Assembly (NCBI RefSeq): GCF_003334855.1
Contig: NZ_QOWE01000028.1
Location: 1-64,000, forward strand
Direction of reading: 5' to 3'
Length of the DNA stretch: 64,000 nucleotides
Source: Larkinella punicea
GTDB taxonomy: Bacteria > Bacteroidota > Bacteroidia > Cytophagales > Spirosomataceae
Below, piece after piece: positions 26,960 through 34,512 of this stretch. The translations under genes and the position numbers were made by a program. The notes beneath the pieces are model-generated. The model was not told where the DNA came from. It saw only the letters and a program-made list of their open reading frames with translations, and searched no databases. Position 1 is the first letter of the stretch; each line of letters opens with the position of its first letter.

Positions 26960-26997
26960 TCAGAAGTTTCAGAGAATAGGACTAGTCAGATTCATTT

Positions 26998-28245
26998 TTA
27001 GTTCACCACCAGCGGGTTGGCAATCCCGTTGAGGTCATACACGATTTTGCCGCCTTTGATGGTCATTTCGCAATCGAATTTTTTCTTACCTTCCATGCGA
27101 TACCCGGTTTTGTCGTAGAAGCCGAAATTACCTTCGCGCATGGTCAGGATGGCCACATCGGCGATGGCACCTACCGACAGGTGCCCCAGCATTTCGCGTT
27201 TGATCACCTGCGCCGGGGTCCACGTACTGGCTTTGATGACATCCGCCACCGGAACACCCATGCCGACAAATTTGGACATGATGCTCAGGATGTCTTTCAT
27301 CGAACCGTTCATGCTGCCGGTGTGTAAATCGGTGCTGATCGTTGTCGGGTAAAAACCGGCCTTGACCGCCGGAATGGCCTGTGAATAATTGAAGCTGGCA
27401 CCACCGTAACCCACGTCGAAAACAATGCCTTTCTTGCGGGCTTCCCAGACAAACGGTTTTACTTTTCCGGTGGCTTCGTCCACAATCGTTTCGCGCACAT
27501 TGTCTTCCAGCAAGGTGTAGGTGTGCGTAAAAATGTCGCCGGGACGAAGGTGTTTCATGAACAACTCTTCGAGCGAAAGCGGGGGGTCGTGTCGGCCGAA
27601 GTCGATCATTACCGGCATATTCGCCAGTTTTCCGGCCTGAACGGCCCGATCGACGGGTGCCCAACTGCCGCCCATGTAGTGTGCCACTTTGAAACCGACC
27701 ACGTCGTTCGGATTGCCGAGGGCCACCGCAGCCGCCATTTTAGGGTCCATGTCGGTGGTGTCCTGTTCCCAGTCACCGCCCCGCATGCCTTCCCCCACGA
27801 TGTTGAGAAGCGAAAGTACGCGCGTTTTGGACGAGAAGATGATGTTCTTTTTAAACGCCGGAAACGACTGCCAGCCCGCCCCGCCCGCATCGACGATGGT
27901 GGTGACGCCGACGCGGAACGTAAAACCGTCGGGCGAAACCGCCGTCAGGCCGTTGCTGAGGTAGTGATTGGGTTCGGTTCCGTAAAAAACGTGACCGTGA
28001 ATGTCGATGATGCCGGGCGTGACATACATCCCTTTGGCATTGACGACCTGCTTGGCCTGGCTCGCGTCGATGGTTTTGGCAACCTGAACAATTTTGCCGT
28101 CGGTGATGGCGATGTCCATCACCGCGTTGAGGTTGTTTTTCGGATCGATGACTTGCCCGCCCTTGATGACGAGGCTGTAGGTCTGGGCGTCAACCGAACC
28201 GCTGATCAGACCGAGTACGGCCAGTAAAAAGGAAAGTTTTCGCAT
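26998..28245 (-). CDS. Exported amidohydrolase/deacetylase (EF_0837-like), copy 2
   Basis: A 415-residue paralogue of the amidohydrolase at 20422-21702 with the same Sec-type start (MRKLSFLLAVLGLISGSVDA). All metal residues are kept: H83/H85 (DIHGHVFYG), K186 (VVGFKVAHY), H189, H241 (IFTHTYTLL) and D306 (TISTDLHTG). The H241 loop differs from copy 1 (THTYTLL against THCFGQL), which may change substrate choice. It begins 27 bp after the PLP enzyme gene upstream, so the pair is co-transcribed. The expected job is removing an N-acyl group before ammonia elimination. Confidence 0.87.
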   Translation of the reverse strand: MRKLSFLLAVLGLISGSVDAQTYSLVIKGGQVIDPKNNLNAVMDIAITDGKIVQVAKTIDASQAKQVVNAKGMYVTPGIIDIHGHVFYGTEPNHYLSNGLTAVSPDGFTFRVGVTTIVDAGGAGWQSFPAFKKNIIFSSKTRVLSLLNIVGEGMRGGDWEQDTTDMDPKMAAAVALGNPNDVVGFKVAHYMGGSWAPVDRAVQAGKLANMPVMIDFGRHDPPLSLEELFMKHLRPGDIFTHTYTLLEDNVRETIVDEATGKVKPFVWEARKKGIVFDVGYGGASFNYSQAIPAVKAGFYPTTISTDLHTGSMNGSMKDILSIMSKFVGMGVPVADVIKASTWTPAQVIKREMLGHLSVGAIADVAILTMREGNFGFYDKTGYRMEGKKKFDCEMTIKGGKIVYDLNGIANPLVVN

Positions 28246-28272
28246 GGGTTTAGGGAACAATAACCGGAAAAA

Positions 28273-29493
28273 TCAGACCGCAGCTTTGGCGAGTTCTTCT
28301 TTCAGGCGGGTGGCAACGATTTTCTCCTGACCGGGTTTCAACATCCAGGTGGTCAGGCTAATACCACCCTGTTCGCCCACGATTTCGATGGACGGATCGC
28401 CATTGCGCAGGGCTTCCTGCAAGGCTTTGGTCGTCAGGTTAATTTTGGCCGGTTCCCACTTGATCCGTAGCGTCGGCGTGTGATTACCGAGTTCGGGCCG
28501 GACGGTTTCCGTTGTTACGCCATTGACTTTTTTCACGGCATCGGCGATGTGCGCGACGCGGTCTTCCCACATTTTCCACTCTTTCTGCTGATCCTGACCC
28601 ACGAATTTTTCCAGGGCGACATACATGCCCAGGATTTCCTCCTTGTTCACTTTCATGCCGCGTCCGATGGTCGAACCGCGGGGTGGCATGCTCAGGCGGG
28701 CAGCCGCAATAAGGTGTTTTTTGCCCATCAAAATACCGGCACTTTGCGGGCCGCGCATGGCTTTTCCACCCGAAACGCACACCAGATCGAAGCCCATTTT
28801 GTGGAATTTCCACAGGTTTTCGACCGGCGGCACATCGGCGGCAATGTCGATCATCGTTGGAATGTTGTGTTTTTTGGCCAGATTCACCCAGTCCTGGTGC
28901 ATGATTTTGCCCTGATCCGACTGGATATGCAGGAACCACATCATAGCGGTTTTTTCGTTGATCGCCTTCTCGACCTCTTCTACGGTTTCCACGAAAACCA
29001 TCTTGCAGCCGGTATTGGTCAAGGCGTGGGAATAGCCGACGTTGTGGCCTTTCTGAACGATCACTTCGGATTTCATGCCGGTGCCTTCCAGTTGCGGCAA
29101 AGCTTCCACTTTTTTCTGATCCATGCCGGTCAGCACCCCCGCCAGACCCAGCGTCATGGCCGAGAAACAACCCGCCGTGACGACCGCCGATTCGGCGTGG
29201 ACAATAGCCGCAATTTTTTCCCCGACTTTGGTTTGCACATCGTCGAGCATCATAAACTCTTTGGAAGCCGCCTGAATGGTTTCCATGACTTCGTCCTGCA
29301 TCAGCGAGCCGGTCATGGCCGTATAGGTTCCGGCGGCATTAATGAACGTTCTGATACCCAGCTCTTTCACCAGGTTGCGGGGAGCGAGCGCGGTGGCGGC
29401 CACAGCCGATGACAAGGGAGCGGTACTGCCGATGATACCGCCTAAAAGCGGCATGGCCGACAGTCGTTTGAGGATGGTTCTTCTACTGATCAT
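28273..29493 (-). CDS. Tat-exported SelA-like PLP enzyme, copy 2
   Basis: A 406-residue paralogue of the PLP enzyme at 21827-23059, with the twin-arginine signal MISRRTILKRLSAMPLLGG. The Schiff-base lysine is K244 (CVSGGKAMRGPQSAG). Long shared blocks (GRGMKVNKEEILGMYVALEK and LGNHTPTLRI-like) show the two are recent enough duplicates to align throughout. I set the start at 29493, where the Tat signal begins; ten further codons upstream are in frame but look unrelated. It is followed by an amidohydrolase gene and preceded by a Tat-exported RidA gene. RidA proteins clear the enamine/imine intermediates such lyases release, which fits this order. Confidence 0.86.
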   Translation of the reverse strand: MISRRTILKRLSAMPLLGGIIGSTAPLSSAVAATALAPRNLVKELGIRTFINAAGTYTAMTGSLMQDEVMETIQAASKEFMMLDDVQTKVGEKIAAIVHAESAVVTAGCFSAMTLGLAGVLTGMDQKKVEALPQLEGTGMKSEVIVQKGHNVGYSHALTNTGCKMVFVETVEEVEKAINEKTAMMWFLHIQSDQGKIMHQDWVNLAKKHNIPTMIDIAADVPPVENLWKFHKMGFDLVCVSGGKAMRGPQSAGILMGKKHLIAAARLSMPPRGSTIGRGMKVNKEEILGMYVALEKFVGQDQQKEWKMWEDRVAHIADAVKKVNGVTTETVRPELGNHTPTLRIKWEPAKINLTTKALQEALRNGDPSIEIVGEQGGISLTTWMLKPGQEKIVATRLKEELAKAAV

Positions 29494-29571
29494 GGGATGG
29501 GTTAGCAAAAACGTGGGGAACAATGGCCTTCCTGCCGATCGGGCGGGAAGGGTATATTTTGAGTCTATGCG

Positions 29572-29647
29572 AAAATACCCCCAACCCCCTGAAGGGGGCT
29601 TTCAGACCCGGATGATTTAGCCCTCTTCAGGGGTTGGGGGTATTTTT
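29572..29647. repeat. Long inverted repeat with CCCCTGAAGGGGG core
   Basis: The arms 29572-29600 and 29619-29647 pair over nearly 29 bp (AAAATACCCCCAACCCC opposite GGGGTTGGGGGTATTTT). It could terminate transcription in either direction because each side ends in an A or T run. It lies between the RidA and PLP enzyme genes. Confidence 0.8.
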
Positions 29648-29662
29648 ACATAGTTATACTAG

Positions 29663-30124
29663 TTAAATATAAGCGATACAGTCCATTTCAACGAGCGAGT
29701 CGCCGGGAACACCGCCGTAGACGGCCACCGTTGTGCGAACCGGCGGTTTGCTGCCAAACCGGCCTTTGTAGACTTCGTTCATGCCTTTGTAGTCGTTCAG
29801 GTCGTGCAGAAAAACGGACACTTTCAGCACTTTCTCCATCGAAGAACCGGCTTTGATCAGTTCCTTTTCCAACTCCTTCAGCACCTCGTCCGTATGCACT
29901 TTGATGTCACCTTCCTTGTGGTATCCTTTGCCGGCCACGAAGACCAGATTTCCCATTTTGGTTGAACCGGAAAACAGCGGAACGTCCTTTTCAGTCACCA
30001 CGTTAAATACTTCCTTTTCGGGAGCGGCTTCGGCTTTAGCCGCGGTGGTAGCGACGCCCAGGCCAGTGACACCGGCTACGGAGGCAAAGAGTCGTTTTAA
30101 AATGGATCGGCGTTGTGGTTTCAT
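29663..30124 (-). CDS. Tat-exported RidA-family protein
   Basis: A 153-residue RidA (YjgF/UK114) protein with an added N-terminal twin-arginine signal, MKPQRRSILKRLFASVAG, ending near AKAEA. The mature domain has the usual order: VPLFSGSTKMGNLVFVAGKG, TDEVLKELEKELIKAG, EKVLKVSVFLHDLNDYKGMN and PVRTTVAVYGGVPGDSLVEM, with the conserved arginine (RTTV) and the glutamate (VEMDCIA) that bind and hydrolyse imines. RidA normally acts in the cytosol on enamines released by PLP-dependent dehydratases. Export of this copy together with two exported PLP enzymes suggests it does the same outside the inner membrane. The start at 30124 matches the signal peptide. Confidence 0.88.
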   Translation of the reverse strand: MKPQRRSILKRLFASVAGVTGLGVATTAAKAEAAPEKEVFNVVTEKDVPLFSGSTKMGNLVFVAGKGYHKEGDIKVHTDEVLKELEKELIKAGSSMEKVLKVSVFLHDLNDYKGMNEVYKGRFGSKPPVRTTVAVYGGVPGDSLVEMDCIAYI

Positions 30125-30227
30125 TAGAAAATTGAAGAATGGATTAATGAATACTAAAAATTTTAAGTAAATCAACCAATTTTTTGCCTATCGTGCCAGT
30201 GTTTGACCCAAAATGTATCAGCAATTT

Positions 30228-31358
30228 TTAGAGCGATCCACACCCGTCGCTGTTGATGATAATGTGGGCGTCCAGTTGTTCGTAGCGGGCGTTGATCGTG
30301 TTGCAAATTAAGTCCAGCTTTTCGAAGAGCGGTTCGTCTTCCAGCGAAGCCGTCAGGTAACACGATTTCATGATTTCTTCGTCAAACACGATGCGGATGC
30401 CGTACGCTTTTTCGAGGGTGGCAAACACCTCGGCAATGGGGGTTCGTCTGAAGCTAAACGGCTGTTTCTGAACCGGTTTTTCCAGCAAAGCCGGTTCGGC
30501 CACCAGGCTCTTGACAATCCGGGTGTCGGTCGGGGTAAAGACGATCTGCTGGTTAGGCGTCAGGACGATTCCCTCCAGTTTATAGTCCTCTTTTTGCTGG
30601 GTTACCGTAGCCTGGGTGCCGGCAAAAACGGATACTTTTCCGGTTTTAACCACCACTTTAACCTGCTTGTTATCTTCAAAAGTCTGCACCGTAAAACTGG
30701 TCCCCAGCACTTTCGTGACCAGTCCATTGGCGTAGACATAAAACGGTTTGTTCGGGTCTTTATGAACCTGAAAAAAAGCCTCCCCAACGAGGTAAACCTC
30801 GCGGGTTGTTCCCGGAAACGGATCGGGATAACTCACCCGGCTTTTCGGTTTTAAAACAATTGTACTTCCATCCGGCAACTGAACCTGACGCGATGCGTTG
30901 GTCGTGTTGGCAACTTCCCGAAGCGGATTCGACACCTGCGCAACCAGTTCGTCGTAGGTAACGTTACCACTTTTCGGTTCCGTCGAGCGGACTCCATATT
31001 GCCAGAACAGGCCCAGCATCAGGACGATACTAGCCGCCATGCCATACCGCACCCACTCCGACCGATACCAGCGAACCGACGGTTTCTCCTGGCTATCAAT
31101 GGCTTGACTCAACCGTTGAATTTCGTTTTGTACTTCCCGGTCCGAAACCGTTGCCCGCTCGCCCGGAAACCGGGTATAGACGTCATTCAGGGTACTCAGC
31201 AATTGGTAAGCCTTATCGACAAGCTCCTCTTTATCAGGATTTTGAACCAACCATTCTTTCCAAAAATCACGATCGGCAGGATCGTCCAGCAATTTCCAAC
31301 GTTGAAAAGACGGATCAATAGCTAATTCTTCAGGCTCGAAATTCCGATAATCTTGCAT
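30228..31358 (-). CDS. FecR-family anti-sigma/transmembrane sensor
   Basis: A 376-residue FecR protein. The cytosolic N-terminus (about 1-95) holds an acidic helical part that would bind an ECF sigma factor. One membrane helix follows (YGMAASIVLMLGLFWQYGV). The periplasmic FecR domain contains LPDGSTIVLKPKSRVSYPD and GEAFFQVHKDPNKPFYVYA, and the C-terminal DUF4974-like part ends with SCYLTASLEDEPLFEKLDLI. I placed the start at MQDYRNFEPEEL (31358). Such proteins signal from a SusC/TonB receptor to a sigma factor normally encoded next door, but no sigma gene is adjacent here; upstream is a divergent DUF5009 gene. It heads the exported catabolic run, 103 bp ahead of the RidA gene. Confidence 0.9.
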   Translation of the reverse strand: MQDYRNFEPEELAIDPSFQRWKLLDDPADRDFWKEWLVQNPDKEELVDKAYQLLSTLNDVYTRFPGERATVSDREVQNEIQRLSQAIDSQEKPSVRWYRSEWVRYGMAASIVLMLGLFWQYGVRSTEPKSGNVTYDELVAQVSNPLREVANTTNASRQVQLPDGSTIVLKPKSRVSYPDPFPGTTREVYLVGEAFFQVHKDPNKPFYVYANGLVTKVLGTSFTVQTFEDNKQVKVVVKTGKVSVFAGTQATVTQQKEDYKLEGIVLTPNQQIVFTPTDTRIVKSLVAEPALLEKPVQKQPFSFRRTPIAEVFATLEKAYGIRIVFDEEIMKSCYLTASLEDEPLFEKLDLICNTINARYEQLDAHIIINSDGCGSL

Positions 31359-31545
31359 ACAAAACAGTAATACTTTGCTATTTGTATGTAAAGATGCAAG
31401 TGTGTACGGCCAATACTCTTTTTTCCGGAATAAAATTTCGAAGCGCATTTTCCTCCGTTTTCGTTTCGTCCAATCCGCGAATGCATGTACATTTGACGGT
31501 AGGCGTTGGGACGTGAGTGAAGTTTACGAACAAAATTGGATAGGA

Positions 31546-31629
31546 ACACGGATGGTGCGGATTGAACGGATTTACACAGATTATAATTAAAATCCGTTTT
31601 TTAATCCGTTCAATCCGCCTAATCCGTGT
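31546..31629. repeat. 27-bp imperfect inverted repeat
   Basis: Arms 31546-31572 and 31603-31629 match as inverted copies except for a 3-base block in the middle (GGT against CTA). The blocks are ACACGGAT, GCGGATTGAACGGATT and their complements. It lies in the divergent spacer just upstream of the DUF5009 gene. Confidence 0.75.
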
Positions 31630-31646
31630 TCCCATCCGTAATAACC

Positions 31647-32870
31647 ATGTACAAAACCGCAACCCTTTTTTCGCAAACCACCCAAACCGCCCTGAATCCG
31701 GCGCGGGTTGGGGCCATCGATATTCTGCGCGCGCTGACGATGGTGCTCATGATTTTCGTCAATGACCTCTGGTCGTTAACCGGCATTCCGGCCTGGCTCG
31801 AACACGTGCCGCCCGGCGCCGACGGCATCGGGCTGGCCGACGTCGTTTTCCCGGCCTTTCTGTTCATTGTCGGCATGTCGCTCCCCTTCGCCATCGATAA
31901 CCGGCGAAAAAAAGGCGACACGGATCTTCAACTCGTCGGGCACGTTCTGCTGCGGTCGGTGGCGTTGCTGACGATGGGCGTTTTTCTGGTCAACGGCGAA
32001 TCGATCAACGAAACCGCCACGGGACTGCCCCGGCTTTTGTGGAATGTGTTGTGCTGTACGTCGTTCATTCTGGTCTGGAGTACCTACCCGAAGACCATGC
32101 CTAACTGGCTCCGTACAAGTTTGAAAACCGCCGGATTGCTGATCCTGCTGGTTTTAGCCGTCCTGTACCGGGGCGGTGATGCCGAAAAAACCACCCGTTT
32201 CGAGCCGCACTGGTGGGGCATTCTGGGACTCATTGGCTGGTCGTATCTGGCGGCCGCGCTAGTCACGGTTTTTGCCCGAAACCGGCTTTTCGTGCTTATT
32301 ACAGCCTGGTGCGGTTTTGCACTGCTGAGCATGCTGTCGCAGGCGGAGCTCTTGCCTAACGCCATCGACTTCATTCCGGCGGCCATCCGGGGCGGCACGC
32401 TGGCCGGTTTGAGCATGGGCGGGGTTGTGATTGCGACCCTGTTTCAGTACTACCGGAAACAGGGCGACAACCGGCGGATGGCCAGCGTTTTTCTCGGAAC
32501 GGCGGTTTGGCTAACCGGCCTTTCCGTCATCACCCGGCCCTACTGGGGCCTATCGAAGCTGGATGCCACACCGGCCTGGCTGTTTCTGTGCAGTGCGTTC
32601 ACGATTCTGGCGTTCACGGCCATTTACTGGCTTGCCGACGTGAAAGGAAAAAGCCAGTGGTTCCAGTTTATCAAACCCGCCGGAACCGACACGCTACTCT
32701 GCTACCTGATCCCGTACTTTGCCTACGCCACCACGGCTTTCCTGGGAATCAGCCTGCCGGACGTTTTGCTGATCGGTGGCATCGGCCTGCTGAAATCCTT
32801 CCTGTTTGCCCTGCTGTGTGTCTGGATTACCAAAATGCTGGGCAAAGCGGGCATCCGGCTAAAACTCTAA
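31647..32870 (+). CDS. DUF5009 / acyltransferase-like multi-pass membrane protein
   Basis: A 407-residue membrane protein with about eleven hydrophobic helices, similar to the DUF5009/HGSNAT-like (heparan-alpha-glucosaminide N-acetyltransferase-related) group. The starting block RVGAIDILRALTMVLMIFVN is typical, as is the next VVFPAFLFIVGMSLPFAID. Eukaryotic relatives acetylate terminal glucosamine across a membrane; bacterial members are mostly uncharacterised. The start at 31647 is placed at MYKTATLF; an in-frame start seven codons upstream is possible. A role in sugar acetylation would suit the nearby exported deacetylases, but this is only a suggestion. It is divergent from the FecR gene. 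Confidence 0.83.
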   Translation: MYKTATLFSQTTQTALNPARVGAIDILRALTMVLMIFVNDLWSLTGIPAWLEHVPPGADGIGLADVVFPAFLFIVGMSLPFAIDNRRKKGDTDLQLVGHVLLRSVALLTMGVFLVNGESINETATGLPRLLWNVLCCTSFILVWSTYPKTMPNWLRTSLKTAGLLILLVLAVLYRGGDAEKTTRFEPHWWGILGLIGWSYLAAALVTVFARNRLFVLITAWCGFALLSMLSQAELLPNAIDFIPAAIRGGTLAGLSMGGVVIATLFQYYRKQGDNRRMASVFLGTAVWLTGLSVITRPYWGLSKLDATPAWLFLCSAFTILAFTAIYWLADVKGKSQWFQFIKPAGTDTLLCYLIPYFAYATTAFLGISLPDVLLIGGIGLLKSFLFALLCVWITKMLGKAGIRLKL

Positions 32871-32954
32871 CTTCTAACCACTCAATCCAACGGGGTTATT
32901 CGCAAAAAGACCGTATATTACACTTCCCCGATCACTTTAGCGATTTACTGAAAC

Positions 32955-34481
32955 ATGCGGAGTCGTGCCGTTTGGATGGTGTCGTGGCTGGTATTCTGCC
33001 TGCCGGGAATCGCTATGGCCCAAAATCTGCTTCAGAATGGCGGTTTTGAGGAGTACCGAGCCTGCCCCCGCCAGGATAATCTGTTGGGAGAAGCGGTTCC
33101 CTGGTACAATCCCAACGGGGCCACGCCCGATTTTTACCACCAGTGTTTTCCGACGGTTCAGATGGAACTGCCACCCCGTTCCGGGCAGGGACTGGCCCGG
33201 CTTTTTCTGGATGTAAGCTGGGCCGAATACCTCGCGACGCCCCTGAAAAAACCGCTGGTTGCCGACGACTGCTATTTCTTCGAGATGTACGTCGCCACGC
33301 CAACGCCGAACAAATACTTAAGCGGAACCATCGGTGCTTTTTTGTCCGAAAAACCGATTACCTCCCCGGAAAAAGGATTGCTTCCGGCGGATGCCCAGGT
33401 GATTGACAATGTCCTGACCACCAGCATTCCAATGTTGCGCTGGGAACGGATTTCGGGTTACGTTAAAGCCAAAGGCGGGGAGCAATATTTAACCATCGGG
33501 AGTTTTAAAAAACTGCCGGTTTTTCTGGGTTATTTCTACCTCTTCATCGACGACGTTTCGCTGTTGCCCATTGAAATGGACCTCGGAAAAGACACCACGC
33601 TTTGTGGCCGAAACAGCACACTGTTGCTGGATGCGACGACACCCGGTGCCACTGAATACCGCTGGCACGATGGCAGCACCGCACCCACGTTTCGGGTCAC
33701 CAAACCGGGCCATTATTCCGTCACGGTCACCACACCCTGCAAAGTCCTGCGCGACACCATCCGGGTGGATTACGCCCTCGATTTCGACCTCGGCCGCGAC
33801 ACGACGCTGTGTGCGGGACAAACCCTGACGCTCAAAACGCCCCCCGATGTTCCGCCGACGTTTCGCTGGCAGGACGGTTCGGCCACGCCCACCTATGTTG
33901 TCAGGCAGGCTGGTTTATACAGTTTGCGGGTCGAGCAGGCTCGTTGCGTGGCTACTGACAGCATTCAGGTCCGGTTTGTGCCACCACCCCGGCTGAATCT
34001 GGGGCCGGATCAAAACCTGTGTGGGGCAGAAATATTTACGATTCGGCCCGACTTTGCCGAGGGGAAATTTAGCTGGCAGGACCCATTCGAAGCGGTTATC
34101 AGAACCGTGGGTCAGTCCGGCTTTTTTCAGGCGTCGGTGAGCAACGATTGCGCCACCGTTCGCGACACGGTTCGTATTTCGTATGAAGATTGCGGTTGTG
34201 TGTTGTATACACCGGATATTTTCACGCCCAACGCCGACGGACAAAACGATGTTTTTCAACCGTTTGGGTGCGGAGACATTACCATTACATCGCTGTCGAT
34301 TTTCAACCGCTGGGGTGAACTGGTTTTCCAGACCGCCGAGCCGCCATTCGCCTGGAACGGGATGTATGAGGGAAAACCCGCGCCAGTTGGCGTGTACGGC
34401 TGGCAAATCCGCTACCGGCTTCAGCAGGGCACCAGCGTGTTGGCCGAACAAAAACGGGGCGCACTCAGTCTAACCCGATAG
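32955..34481 (+). CDS. Secreted protein with CHU_C (gliding-motility C-terminal) domain
   Basis: A 508-residue exported protein. After the signal (RSRAVWMVSWLVFCLPGIAM) comes a carbohydrate-binding-like beta domain (NLLQNGGFEEY, residues about 22-210). Three tandem Ig/PKD-like repeats follow, each opening with LG-D-x-x-LCG/A (DLGKDTTLCGR, DLGRDTTLCAG, NLGPDQNLCGA). The C-terminal CHU_C domain is TPDIFTPNADGQNDVFQPFG to the end. This ending is recognised by the type IX secretion system, so the protein is probably displayed on the cell surface as an adhesin or binding protein. Its stop codon lies in the loop-side base of a terminator hairpin. Confidence 0.88.
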   Translation: MRSRAVWMVSWLVFCLPGIAMAQNLLQNGGFEEYRACPRQDNLLGEAVPWYNPNGATPDFYHQCFPTVQMELPPRSGQGLARLFLDVSWAEYLATPLKKPLVADDCYFFEMYVATPTPNKYLSGTIGAFLSEKPITSPEKGLLPADAQVIDNVLTTSIPMLRWERISGYVKAKGGEQYLTIGSFKKLPVFLGYFYLFIDDVSLLPIEMDLGKDTTLCGRNSTLLLDATTPGATEYRWHDGSTAPTFRVTKPGHYSVTVTTPCKVLRDTIRVDYALDFDLGRDTTLCAGQTLTLKTPPDVPPTFRWQDGSATPTYVVRQAGLYSLRVEQARCVATDSIQVRFVPPPRLNLGPDQNLCGAEIFTIRPDFAEGKFSWQDPFEAVIRTVGQSGFFQASVSNDCATVRDTVRISYEDCGCVLYTPDIFTPNADGQNDVFQPFGCGDITITSLSIFNRWGELVFQTAEPPFAWNGMYEGKPAPVGVYGWQIRYRLQQGTSVLAEQKRGALSLTR

Positions 34482-34489
34482 TGCGCCCC
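34456..34489. terminator. Hairpin terminator containing the stop codon of the CHU_C gene
   Basis: GGGGCGCACT (34456-34465) pairs perfectly with AGTGCGCCCC (34480-34489) across 14 nt, followed by the pyrimidine-rich CTTCTTTATT. The TAG stop (34479-34481) is within the stem-loop. Confidence 0.7.
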
Positions 34490-34512
34490 GCCTTCTTTAT
34501 TCCCGTAAACCG

